Source: Bacillus sp. AFS098217
GTDB taxonomy: Bacteria > Bacillota > Bacilli > Bacillales > Bacillaceae_G
DNA length: 35,394 bases
Direction of reading: 5' to 3'
NCBI RefSeq assembly: GCF_002551815.1
Contig: NZ_NVPR01000054.1
Coordinates: 42,696-78,089, forward strand
Part shown: positions 1 to 7,361 of the stretch, piece after piece
Numbering within the stretch: the stretch's first letter is position 1
Layout of the letters: the number at the start of each line of letters is the position of its first letter
Notes under the pieces: generated by a model
Seen by the model: only the letters and a program-made list of their open reading frames with translations
What the model was told of the DNA's origin: nothing
Database searches by the model: none
Position numbers and translations under genes: made by a program

Positions 1-37
1 TATTCTATAGGGTGTTTTTTTATATTACTGTTAACTC

Positions 38-190
38 TTATTTAACTCTCGCATATACTTCTTGGAATGTTTTATATTCTTCTTTAGTTGCTGACACCAG
101 AGTTCCTTCTATAACCGTTTCCCTTTCCCATCATGTTCAATAAATGTTAATGTATTTTGCAAGAGACCATATTGGGTTGAAAGGCCACAG
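38..190 (-). pseudogene. Remnant of an AHSA1/SRPBCC-family protein (C-terminal end)
   Basis: Read on the minus strand, this stretch encodes the end of an AHSA1-type START domain, but in two frames. The first piece reads TQYGLLQNTLTFIEHDGKGK and runs into a stop. After a one-base shift near 110-118 the second piece reads VIEGTLVSATKEEYKTF and ends at a TAA at 38-40. The 'NTLTFIEHDGK...GT..SATKEEYKTF' pattern matches the last strand and start of the C-terminal helix in AHSA1 proteins. The N-terminal two thirds are not recognisable between 190 and 291. It lies just downstream of an intact SRPBCC gene, so it may be a decayed tandem relative. The family assignment is by motif only. Confidence 0.5.
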
Positions 191-291
191 TAAAAGGAAG
201 CAAGGCAAGGCACTGTCAAAACTTTTTTATTTCACGATAAAAACATTTTTATCATATAATAATTACATAATAATAAGGTTAATTCATATCA

Positions 292-777
292 TTATTTCTG
301 AATTTTATTAACTACTAGCTTATATCTTTCATACCATTTTTCCCACTCATCTTTTGGAAACTCCATATCATGGCCATCTAATACAGAAGAAAAGATTTCT
401 AAACATATATGCCATCCTGATAAGTCTTTTGGTGTGTGATCATTTATTTCATGAATAAACTCCCTTAATACGAATAGACAGCCCTCTGGATTTTTATGTA
501 TTTCAAATCGAACTCGATCTTCTCCCCATGTAAATTCTAATACCGAATTGATTTGACATTCTAAAATATCGATATCAATAAATTTACCTGAACCATCCAT
601 CATATCAAATTTTATCATACCTCCTTTTCGCAAATCCTCTACGTGAAGGTTTGGCATCCATCTTGTTAACTTTTCATTCTCTGTTAATACATCCCAAACT
701 TGTTCTACTGAATAATGTAACGTACGATTAAATTGAGCTACATATTCATTATCTATTTTCTCTATTAGAGCTAACAT
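292..777 (-). CDS. SRPBCC / AHSA1-domain protein
   Basis: A protein of about 161 residues with the AHSA1 (SRPBCC, START-like) fold. The N-terminal 'FNRTLHYSVEQVWDVLTENEKLTRWMP' region is the typical first strand and helix, followed by 'GGMIKFDM..' and 'LEFTWGEDRVRFEI' strands and a C-terminal amphipathic helix. Family members bind small hydrophobic ligands in a cavity. No ligand can be deduced here. An ATG two codons upstream (783) lies one base from the GGAGG and is too close. The ATG at 777 has a 7-base spacer and is the better start. It is a stand-alone gene with a related pseudogene fragment downstream. Confidence 0.85.
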   Translation of the reverse strand: MLALIEKIDNEYVAQFNRTLHYSVEQVWDVLTENEKLTRWMPNLHVEDLRKGGMIKFDMMDGSGKFIDIDILECQINSVLEFTWGEDRVRFEIHKNPEGCLFVLREFIHEINDHTPKDLSGWHICLEIFSSVLDGHDMEFPKDEWEKWYERYKLVVNKIQK

Positions 778-900
778 TGTCATACCTCCATTTGAATTCA
801 GTTACATAATTTATTACAGTCACTAAGTTATTTTCAGTTCACTATCACATCAAAAAGCAAATAAAAAATATAAATCCTTCAGTTTCTTTTACAGTATGAA

Positions 901-925
901 GCTGAAAGATTTTCCTATTTTCAGC
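901..925. terminator. Short hairpin 3' of the double-GNAT gene
   Basis: GCTGAAA and TTTCAGC form a 7-bp stem just beyond the stop of the acetyltransferase gene. The T-tract is poor on both strands, so this is at best a weak terminator. Confidence 0.3.
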
Positions 926-931
926 TTAACA

Positions 932-1780
932 TTACAATGCAAAATACATTTCATACTGAGTCAACGAACTTTTTTCAAACCCACATTTTTTTACAAAGCC
1001 TTCAAGCAAACCGTTATTAGGGAATCCAATAGAAAGACTAGCAAGCTGTAATTCTTTGCTTACTATTTGTAATAAACTTGTGGCCATCCCAATTCCTCTA
1101 CACTCTTTATCTACAAATAAAAAGCTAATTTTCCCAGTTTTATTCACACAGATGCATCCCTTTAAGTCATTATTAATATAAGCACCATAATACACATTTT
1201 CTGTTTTCTTCATATAATCGAGATCATTTTGCCAATTTATATGAAAGTTTAACCATTTTTGTACCCCTATTTGAAACTCATGAAACTTAATTTGCTTTAT
1301 TTCTATATTTTCCATACTCTTACTTCTTAGTTTTGAAAAACCCTTTAGATTATAGTAAGAAAGGTCATATATTTTTTCATATCCTAACTTATTATAAAAT
1401 TGAATTGCTCTATCATTACCAACAATAACTTCTAGAAACAATTGTTGGCATCCATTTTTTATCGCTTCTGCTTTATGAAGCTCAAATAACTTATTGCTAA
1501 CACCAGTCCCGCGAAAGTCAGGGTGAACCGCTAATGTTCCACATCTCATTGTTTTTATACTTTCATAGTCTTTAATGCCACCAAGTATAACACCAACTGG
1601 TTTATTTTCATCTAGTGCTACATGAGAGTGTTCTAATTTATTCCCTTCTGGACCGAAAAATCTTTCTATAAAGTCCTCTTTTGAAACTTCCATCTTTATA
1701 ATATAATCAGAGAAACCATCTCGAAAAGCTTCGTACACTAAATCTATATTTACTTCGCTACATTTTTTATATTGAATCAT
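932..1780 (-). CDS. GNAT-family acetyltransferase with two GNAT domains
   Basis: About 282 residues forming two tandem GCN5-related N-acetyltransferase domains. In the first, 'GTLAVHPDFRGTGVSNKLFELHKAEA' is the acetyl-CoA-binding motif A and 'FYNKLGYEKIYDLSYYNL' is motif B. In the second, 'SFLFVDKECRGIGMATSLLQIV' and 'FVKKCGFEKSSLTQYEMYF' are the equivalents. The substrate is unknown. A GTG at 1798 opens the frame, but the ATG at 1780 follows a GGTGGGTGGGAG ribosome binding site and begins with the usual MIQYKK. It is the last gene of a closely spaced minus-strand run that starts at 3887. Confidence 0.85.
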   Translation of the reverse strand: MIQYKKCSEVNIDLVYEAFRDGFSDYIIKMEVSKEDFIERFFGPEGNKLEHSHVALDENKPVGVILGGIKDYESIKTMRCGTLAVHPDFRGTGVSNKLFELHKAEAIKNGCQQLFLEVIVGNDRAIQFYNKLGYEKIYDLSYYNLKGFSKLRSKSMENIEIKQIKFHEFQIGVQKWLNFHINWQNDLDYMKKTENVYYGAYINNDLKGCICVNKTGKISFLFVDKECRGIGMATSLLQIVSKELQLASLSIGFPNNGLLEGFVKKCGFEKSSLTQYEMYFAL

Positions 1781-1807
1781 AGTAAAACTCCCACCCACCT
1801 TTTCCTA

Positions 1808-2443
1808 TTAATTTGAAATAAACGGACATTTTCTGTTGTACGTATCATCATTCATTTGCTTTATAATAAACGGAGCAATATCGCCATTTTGAATCTTAAT
1901 TCCTGGTAAATCTACGAGACTTTCTTTTACTTTACTGCTGCCTTCTCCCTCTACAACAAAAGGCAATCGCACTATAGTCCAATTCACATTACTATTTTGT
2001 ATCAAGTGTAATTCCTTAAACTTATCTTTCATCATATCCGAAAGAAATAAACGAAATAACATTGCACCTATTCTATTTAGTAAACTCTTTTGATCTCCTT
2101 GTACATCCAATGAACCCCCAGAAACGAGAATATATCGTTTTATTTTGTATTCTTCCATTATTTCTAAAATATGATTCGTAACCGTGCTAAATATATATGC
2201 CTCTTTTTTAGGTTGACCTACCGCATTAATAACACCATTGCAACCTTGTAATAATTGACGTATTGCAGAAACATCTCGAGCATCTCCTTTTATAACATCC
2301 AAATGCTCATGGGATTGTTTAAATTTTTCTGGATTTCGTGTAAGAACACGAACAAAGTACCCTTCTTGTAATGCTTGATTTACAAGATATTTACCAGCCT
2401 TTCCGTTTGCGCCGATAATTGCTATTTTATTTATTATTTGCAT
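1808..2443 (-). CDS. NAD(P)-binding atypical SDR (YwnB/NmrA-like)
   Basis: 211 residues. The N-terminus 'KIAIIGANGKAGKYLVNQAL' is a Rossmann dinucleotide-binding motif (G12, G15, G18), followed by 'VLTRNPEKF' and 'VIKGDARD', as in NmrA-like and YwnB-like reductase-fold proteins. 'GCNGVINAVGQP' and 'YILVSGG' follow in the expected order. The classical SDR YxxxK catalytic pair is not evident, which suits a regulatory or atypical SDR. It sits 34 bases after the MTAN-like gene and 27 before the GNAT start, so co-transcription is likely. Its substrate is unknown. Confidence 0.85.
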   Translation of the reverse strand: MQIINKIAIIGANGKAGKYLVNQALQEGYFVRVLTRNPEKFKQSHEHLDVIKGDARDVSAIRQLLQGCNGVINAVGQPKKEAYIFSTVTNHILEIMEEYKIKRYILVSGGSLDVQGDQKSLLNRIGAMLFRLFLSDMMKDKFKELHLIQNSNVNWTIVRLPFVVEGEGSSKVKESLVDLPGIKIQNGDIAPFIIKQMNDDTYNRKCPFISN

Positions 2444-2477
2444 TGTTAAAGTTAGGCCCCTTCTGAAAAATAATAAT

Positions 2478-3197
2478 TTAGTGACGAGCTATCGTCACTT
2501 CATATACACGTAAAAACGCAATTAAATATTCACACGCTCTCTCACATGCTAACATTTTAAATACTTTTTGTTCTTCCGCTGTTTTGTCATTCGCTTGATC
2601 TGATGCTGCTTTTAAACATAAGAACGGTTTCTTATTTACATGACATACATATGCAAAAGCAGCTATTTCTTGATCAATAGCTAATGCACCATATACAGTA
2701 TGGAGTAAATATCTCATCTCTGTACTACGAATTCGCTGATCTCCTGATATAAAGGTACCAAAATGTACAGGATCATAAGAACGTATTTTTTTCATTTGTC
2801 TCACAAGATATTTTGTTGTTTCAATAGGGGCTGCTCTGCCAGTATATAAATCGAAACTATCTGTTCCTGTTCCCGCAGCTGTCACATCATGTTGTAATGT
2901 TTTAAGTGCTACAACAATATGACCGTTTTTTACTTTCTCAGATAAACTTCCGCAGATTCCAGTCATAAATAATTGTTCTGGCTGAAATTCACTTATTAGT
3001 AACTGTACACAGCTAGCACAGTTTACTTTTCCGACGCCTGTAATTACAGATATCACTTCTAATTCATTTATAGAATGAAAATGAAATTCCCAAGCTGCTC
3101 GCTTTTCTACACGATGACTTGGATAATAATGATGCAAGTATGTAAGTTCTGGCTCCCATGCAGATACAATTGCAATACGTTTCATTACACTTTTCAC
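2478..3197 (-). CDS. MTAN/PNP-superfamily nucleosidase-like protein
   Basis: About 239 residues of the purine nucleoside phosphorylase / 5'-methylthioadenosine-S-adenosylhomocysteine nucleosidase superfamily. 'IAIVSAWEPELTYL' has the glutamate expected early in the fold. 'VITGVGKVNCASCVQLLI' and 'LFMTGICGSLSEKVKNGHIVV' are the conserved phosphate/ribose-loop segments, and 'CLKAASDQANDKTAEE' carries the SDxA catalytic-aspartate motif. Sequence drift from the housekeeping Mtn suggests a divergent paralogue; substrate and directionality are uncertain. Start choice is open. The GTG at 3197 is only 2 bases from AGGGGG, while the ATG at 3185 is 14 bases away but begins with the conventional MKRIAIV. 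Confidence 0.8.
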   Translation of the reverse strand: MKSVMKRIAIVSAWEPELTYLHHYYPSHRVEKRAAWEFHFHSINELEVISVITGVGKVNCASCVQLLISEFQPEQLFMTGICGSLSEKVKNGHIVVALKTLQHDVTAAGTGTDSFDLYTGRAAPIETTKYLVRQMKKIRSYDPVHFGTFISGDQRIRSTEMRYLLHTVYGALAIDQEIAAFAYVCHVNKKPFLCLKAASDQANDKTAEEQKVFKMLACERACEYLIAFLRVYEVTIARH

Positions 3198-3209
3198 TTC
3201 CCCCTATTT

Positions 3210-3887
3210 TCATTTGAATAAATCATCAATACTTTCTCGCTCATAACATGGAATCCAATTTTTATATTTTTTATATAAATACCTTATTATTTCTTTATTC
3301 TTCGCAATGACCTCACATCCTCTATCATCATAAATAAACATGATAATATCTTTGGTTGCATTGACAAAAAACACATCTGGATAAGAAATCTCTTGTTTGC
3401 TTCCTAAACGTGGATGAAGCGAGGGGATACTTTCATTATTTACAGCTTTAAGAAGTGAAGCATATCGAATATCTTCTTTTTGACACTGTAAAGAAAATTG
3501 ATATGTACAATAACCCCCCGCCTCTTCTTCCTCTTCAAACATATATGGTAAAGTTTCTTGTTTGACATGAAACTTCAACTCTTTTTTCTTAATGTAACGA
3601 TTATATACTTTTATTTTCTTTTGAACCTTTGATTTATCTTTCTTCATTCTATATACATTGGTTACTAGAAACATTGTATCTTCTATAGAAAATATGTCAT
3701 GAAACAGTTCTTTATTATATTGATAAACTTGAGAAAAATAATTCATATTTAGCTCATCTGAGTTATTTTGTAATTGATATTTTCCTATTCCAAAATCAAA
3801 ATGCAAATGATTTTCCCATTGAAAATAAATACTCGGTTTTAGAATGACTCCTGGAAATGAACCATTCATATACTCTTTTAGTTCCAT
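3210..3887 (-). CDS. DUF3885-domain protein
   Basis: 225 residues ending in the hallmark DUF3885 segment 'IMFIYDDRGCEVIAKNKEII' followed by 'LYKKYKNWIPCYERESIDDLF'. The N-terminal part (F/W/Y-rich, 'LHFDFGIG') also fits. These proteins are common in Bacillus and of unknown function; no enzymatic motif is visible. An acidic run EEEEE lies at about residue 119. The gene is the first of a minus-strand run, 12 bases ahead of the nucleosidase gene, so they are probably co-transcribed. Confidence 0.8.
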   Translation of the reverse strand: MELKEYMNGSFPGVILKPSIYFQWENHLHFDFGIGKYQLQNNSDELNMNYFSQVYQYNKELFHDIFSIEDTMFLVTNVYRMKKDKSKVQKKIKVYNRYIKKKELKFHVKQETLPYMFEEEEEAGGYCTYQFSLQCQKEDIRYASLLKAVNNESIPSLHPRLGSKQEISYPDVFFVNATKDIIMFIYDDRGCEVIAKNKEIIRYLYKKYKNWIPCYERESIDDLFK

Positions 3888-4084
3888 TTTTACATCCTTT
3901 CTAATGTTTTTTGGCTATTTTCCTTGCTTTGTTTACAAATGTGGACTCAATATTACACAAGTGAATAAGCAATCGTACTTTAATAAAAATTTTTCATATA
4001 ACTTTCCAACTCTCTGGCTGGCTCGAATAGATATAGTTTTTTATGTAACATGTTACTCTCTTCGCAATAAAACTTTTATTCAAG

Positions 4085-4134
4085 ATATCACGAATAAAAG
4101 ATAATCCTTCCATTTCTTATTCGTGATATATTTT
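4085..4134 (+). terminator. Strong hairpin with T-run upstream of the two-component operon
   Basis: ATATCACGAATAA (4085-4097) pairs perfectly with TTATTCGTGATAT (4117-4129): 13 bp, 19-base loop, then A and a run of six T. It has the form of a plus-strand intrinsic terminator although no convincing plus-strand gene precedes it. It may block read-through or act as an attenuator in a long leader. Confidence 0.5.
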
Positions 4135-4220
4135 TTAAATTCCTTTTTAATACGTTACATGAAATTTTATATAGAATCTTAAGCCCTAACACCTAAATGT
4201 TTGTTATTATATTAATGTCG

Positions 4221-4250
4221 ATGAAATGAAATGAAACGAAATGAAATGAA
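4221..4250 (+). repeat. Six tandem ATGAA pentanucleotides ahead of the response-regulator gene
   Basis: Six contiguous 5-base units read ATGAA x3, ACGAA, ATGAA x2. The tract ends 12 bases before the ATG of the response-regulator gene, where no ordinary Shine-Dalgarno sequence is visible. Its placement in the presumed 5' leader makes copy-number change a possible way to tune expression. Confidence 0.8.
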
Positions 4251-4262
4251 TTTAAATATCCA

Positions 4263-4958
4263 ATGGAAAAAAATATTTTAATTATTGATGATGATAAAGA
4301 AATTGTAGAATTACTTGCCGTTTATTTACGAAATGAAGGATACAATATTTATAAAGCTTATGATGGTGATGAAGCTTTACATATGCTATCTATGCATCAA
4401 ATTGATCTTATGATTTTAGACATTATGATGCCAAAGCGTAACGGATTGGAAGTTTGTCAGAAAGTTAGAGAAGAAAACACAGTACCTATTCTTATGCTAA
4501 GCGCAAAAGCAGAGGATATGGATAAAATATTAGGTCTTATGACAGGTGCTGATGATTATATGATTAAACCATTCAATCCACTAGAATTAATCGCTAGAGT
4601 GAAAGCATTATTACGTAGATCTTCATTCCAGTATACTGCATCACAAATAAAAGAGGACGGTATTATTCGGATTCGCTCTGTCGAAATACATAAACATAAT
4701 CATACTGTTAAAGTAAATGGATCCTATATTAAACTTACATCTATTGAATTTGATATCTTATATTTACTTGCCAGCAATACTGGTAGAGTATTTAGCTCAG
4801 AAGAAATATTTGAAAGAGTTTGGAACGAAGATGGTTACGGTTCTAATAAAACTGTAATGGTTCACATTAGTAACTTAAGGGATAAACTTGAAACTGGCAT
4901 AAATGCTGAAAAACTGATTCATACTGTTTGGGGAGTAGGTTATAAAATTGAGAAATGA
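4263..4958 (+). CDS. OmpR-family response regulator (VanR-like)
   Basis: 231 residues. The receiver domain spans 1-120, with the acidic pocket D10/D11, phospho-acceptor D53 ('LMILDIMMPKRNG'), S80 and K102 ('YMIKPF'). An OmpR/PhoB winged-helix DNA-binding domain spans about 130-230 ('LTSIEFDILYLLASNTGRVFS', then 'VMVHISNLRDKLE' and 'IHTVWGVGYKIEK'). It should be phosphorylated by the histidine kinase encoded by the overlapping downstream gene. No vanHAX-type resistance genes are nearby; the linked output candidate is the DacA-like gene at 6287. The start lacks a clear Shine-Dalgarno and follows the ATGAA repeat. Confidence 0.92.
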   Translation: MEKNILIIDDDKEIVELLAVYLRNEGYNIYKAYDGDEALHMLSMHQIDLMILDIMMPKRNGLEVCQKVREENTVPILMLSAKAEDMDKILGLMTGADDYMIKPFNPLELIARVKALLRRSSFQYTASQIKEDGIIRIRSVEIHKHNHTVKVNGSYIKLTSIEFDILYLLASNTGRVFSSEEIFERVWNEDGYGSNKTVMVHISNLRDKLETGINAEKLIHTVWGVGYKIEK

Positions 4959-6102
4959 GGCATTTGAAATATTAAAAGTCATTCCAAAATGGAAAATTAT
5001 TTTTTGGCTTTTATTAGCACTTTTACTTACACCTATTACTGAAGTTGTTATGTATCGTCTTGTTACAAGCGTAATCGATAGTTCCCTTACATTAACAGAA
5101 TTAAATAAAGAAATCGTCAGAATTATTGGCTATGAAAAATATAGGGGATTAAAAGAATCTCTTTGGGCCATGATGATATCTTATCTATATTGGTTCTCTA
5201 TTTTCTCGTTCTATGTTTATATTTTTTATCGCCACGAAAAGAAATTATACTATGGAGCTTGTATTAAAAAAATGATTGAGGAAATTCGTTACATTGCAAA
5301 CGGAAACTTTAATCATAAGGTTTCCATTTTGCAACATAATTATTTAAAAGACTTAGCAACTGGCGTGAATCAAATTGTTGAACAATTAAAAGTTTCCATT
5401 GAAGAAGAGCGTCAAACCGAGCAAGCTAAAAGTGAACTGATAACAAATGTATCACATGACTTGCGAACCCCGCTAACATCAATTGTTGGCTATGTAAATC
5501 TTATCCATGATGATAATTATAGAGATGAAGTTGAACTACGTCATTACATTCAAGTTATTTATGATAAAGTAAACCGTTTAAATATGTTGATGAACGACTT
5601 GTTTGAATATACGCGTGTTCAAAATAAGGAGCTAAGTCTAAATTATGTACCTATTGATATGATTGAATTACTGGGACAATTAACCGTCCAATTTCGTATA
5701 CAGCTCCAAGAAGCAAATATTGAGTGTAGGCCTTCTTTTCCATCTCAAAAGCTAATGGTACTCGCTGATGGTGATAAATTAGTACGTGTATTTGAGAATT
5801 TAATTATAAACGCGATCACTTACGGAAGCGATGGGAACAATATTGATATTACTGCATATGAAATCAATAATATGATTACAATTGAGATTACCAATTATGG
5901 ACAGCCTATTCCAAGCACTGATCTCCCTCATATTTTTGAGCGTTTCTATCGCGTTGAAAAATCTCGCTCTACATATACCGGGGGATCTGGACTTGGGTTA
6001 GCAATTTCCAAAAGTATCGTGGAACTTCACAATGGAACTATTGAAGTATATAGCGATGAAGAAAAAACTACTTTCACGGTAAAATTACTTCCCTATAAAT
6101 AG
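4948..6102 (+). CDS. Sensor histidine kinase (VanS-like)
   Basis: 384 residues. Two membrane helices (about 17-38 and 73-95) flank a short extracytoplasmic segment of about 35 residues, followed by a linker/HAMP-like region (100-155). The H-box is 'NVSHDLRTPLTS' with phospho-acceptor H170. The N-box lies around 'ENLIINAI' (N284/N288) and the G2 box is 'GGSGLGL' (345-351). Translation starts at a TTG inside the end of the regulator gene (11-base overlap), served by GGGGAGTAGG within that gene, so the two are translationally coupled. The small sensor loop suggests it senses membrane or cell-wall state, possibly with the neighbouring DacA-like protein; that is inference. Confidence 0.92.
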   Translation: MRNEAFEILKVIPKWKIIFWLLLALLLTPITEVVMYRLVTSVIDSSLTLTELNKEIVRIIGYEKYRGLKESLWAMMISYLYWFSIFSFYVYIFYRHEKKLYYGACIKKMIEEIRYIANGNFNHKVSILQHNYLKDLATGVNQIVEQLKVSIEEERQTEQAKSELITNVSHDLRTPLTSIVGYVNLIHDDNYRDEVELRHYIQVIYDKVNRLNMLMNDLFEYTRVQNKELSLNYVPIDMIELLGQLTVQFRIQLQEANIECRPSFPSQKLMVLADGDKLVRVFENLIINAITYGSDGNNIDITAYEINNMITIEITNYGQPIPSTDLPHIFERFYRVEKSRSTYTGGSGLGLAISKSIVELHNGTIEVYSDEEKTTFTVKLLPYK

Positions 6103-6124
6103 TAAAATGATTTATATTTTCTCC

Positions 6125-6162
6125 AAGGTCCGATTTCTTAACTTAAGGAATCGAACCTTTTT
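6125..6162 (+). terminator. Hairpin terminator between kinase and DacA-like genes
   Basis: AAGGT(c)CGATTTCTTAA pairs with TTAAGGAATCG(a)ACCTT (one mismatch, one wobble) and is followed by a T-run. It separates the two-component genes from the DacA-like gene, which therefore probably has its own promoter. Confidence 0.7.
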
Positions 6163-6186
6163 CCATAACTATCCAATATTTAATGA

Positions 6187-6253
6187 TTCCTTAACATTCT
6201 TTAGAAATTCTTTACCTTTTCTTTCTCCCTTATTAATTATTAATTTTTACAAT
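6187..6253 (+). promoter_or_regulatory. Candidate response-regulator-controlled promoter of the DacA-like gene
   Basis: Three direct repeats, TTCCTTA (6187-6193), TTCTTTA (6197-6203) and TTCTTTA (6208-6214), recur every 10-11 bases, the helical spacing typical of OmpR/PhoP/VanR boxes. A -10-like TACAAT lies at 6248-6253. The hexamer 17 bases upstream of it (TCCCTT) is a poor -35, as expected of an activator-dependent promoter. Assignment to the adjacent regulator is inference. Confidence 0.45.
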
Positions 6254-6286
6254 AGTAATATTGATGTAATAATAGGAGGATCGCTT

Positions 6287-7300
6287 ATGCAATTCTTAAA
6301 AAAAGTAATGATTCTATTCTTATCTTTTCTTATCACTGCAGTTATTGTGTTATATTTTTATGTTTATGTAAATGGACCTACTGTTAAAGCTAAATCAGCT
6401 ATTTTAATAGATGCCTCTACAGGTAAAGTTGTTTATAAAAAAAATGAAGATACTCCCTTTCCCACAGCTAACTTATCCAAATTGATGACGGAATATATTG
6501 TATTAGAACAGATACATAATGGTATGATCAGATGGGAAGATCATGTGAAGATAAACAATCAAATCTTCCAGGTTGAAGGAAATAACATTGATATAGCAAA
6601 TAGAGAACAGGTAACCATTCGCGACCTATTTCACGCGATTGTTTTAACAGGAGACAATAGAGCTGCACTAGCTTTAGCAGAGCATATATCAAAAAACGAA
6701 CAGGGCTTTAAAGAGCTAATGAATGAAAAAGCCAAACAATTAGGATTATCTAGAAAAACCTATTTTGCAAATGCAACTGGGATGACAAATACACAAGATC
6801 AAAACTCCCAAATTACTGCTTTAGACGCCTCGAAATTAGCTCGCCACTTAATTAATGATTACCCAGTTATATTAGAAATTAGTATATTGACCTCTTATCA
6901 ATTCACCTTCAAAGAGACTCATATTTTTAATACAAATAAAATGTTATATTCGCTTGATAAAAACGTAAAACTTAAAGGTGCTGATGGTTTACAAACTAGT
7001 TTCTCGAATACTACTGGCTATAGTTTCGTTGGAACCGCGAAGCAAGGAAATAAAAGGCTTATTTCAGTTGTATTAGAGACAAATGGAGAAAACGCCTCAT
7101 TTATAGAGTCAAAAAAATTATTCAATTATGGTTTTGACCCTACTCATTTTCCATCTCTTCAATCTCTCAAAGATTATGTTACATCATGGGTGTCATCACT
7201 TTCGTTTAAGAACCTTTTCGTACAAACAATAACGATTTTCTTGATTATTGTCATCTCAATGATAGTGTATATACGAAAAAAAGATTCAGAGGATTTTTAA
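6287..7300 (+). CDS. DacA/PBP5-family membrane protein with altered catalytic motifs
   Basis: 337 residues of the S11 D-alanyl-D-alanine carboxypeptidase family. There is an N-terminal membrane helix (about 6-28), a domain beginning 'KSAILIDASTGKVVYKKN', and a C-terminal membrane helix (about 310-329) with a positive tail. The PBP5 C-terminal beta domain is absent. All three active-site motifs are changed: SxxK is NLSK (62-65, Ser replaced by Asn, Lys kept), SxN is GDN (122-124) and KTG is QTS (236-238). The surrounding fold is well preserved ('KLMTEYIVLE', 'RAALALAEHI', 'GYSFVGTAKQ'), so this is not random decay. I expect no carboxypeptidase activity; a binding or sensing role is more likely. 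ATG 6287 follows AGGAGG with a 7-base spacer; an upstream in-frame extension to 6107 has no support. Confidence 0.88.
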   Translation: MQFLKKVMILFLSFLITAVIVLYFYVYVNGPTVKAKSAILIDASTGKVVYKKNEDTPFPTANLSKLMTEYIVLEQIHNGMIRWEDHVKINNQIFQVEGNNIDIANREQVTIRDLFHAIVLTGDNRAALALAEHISKNEQGFKELMNEKAKQLGLSRKTYFANATGMTNTQDQNSQITALDASKLARHLINDYPVILEISILTSYQFTFKETHIFNTNKMLYSLDKNVKLKGADGLQTSFSNTTGYSFVGTAKQGNKRLISVVLETNGENASFIESKKLFNYGFDPTHFPSLQSLKDYVTSWVSSLSFKNLFVQTITIFLIIVISMIVYIRKKDSEDF

Positions 7301-7324
7301 CTAAAAGGCCTCTTTTACATAAAA

Positions 7325-7357
7325 AAAACCGGCTTGTATGTTCTAAATAAGTCGGTT
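7325..7357. terminator. Bidirectional terminator between convergent genes
   Basis: AAAACCGGCTT pairs with AAGTCGGTTTT (one G-T wobble). On the minus strand it is followed by eight T. It lies between the DacA-like gene (+) and the glycosyltransferase gene (-) and can serve both. Confidence 0.8.
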
Positions 7358-7361
7358 TTCC

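Larger units (their letters stand above)
3888..4262. other. Intergenic region between divergent transcription units
   Basis: 375 bases with no recognisable gene. A plus-strand open frame across 3844-4104 shows no family features. The region contains a perfect 12-bp palindrome GTAACATGTTAC (4045-4056), a strong hairpin (4085-4129) and a pentanucleotide repeat (4221-4250). Promoters for both the DUF3885 run and the two-component operon must lie here. A TATTAT-like -10 at about 4204-4209 is possible, but I see no clear -35. Confidence 0.6.

Noticed and set aside
3844-4104. 86-codon plus-strand open frame
   Set aside because: It overlaps the start of the DUF3885 gene, has no ribosome binding site and shows no protein-like pattern.
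6107-6286. 60-residue N-terminal extension of the DacA-like protein
   Set aside because: It would span a terminator hairpin and promoter-like repeats; AGGAGG precedes the ATG at 6287.
4263-7300. Vancomycin-resistance (van) gene cluster
   Set aside because: The two-component system is VanR/VanS-like, but there is no vanH, ligase, vanX or metallo-type vanY; the third gene is a PBP5-family protein with altered active site.
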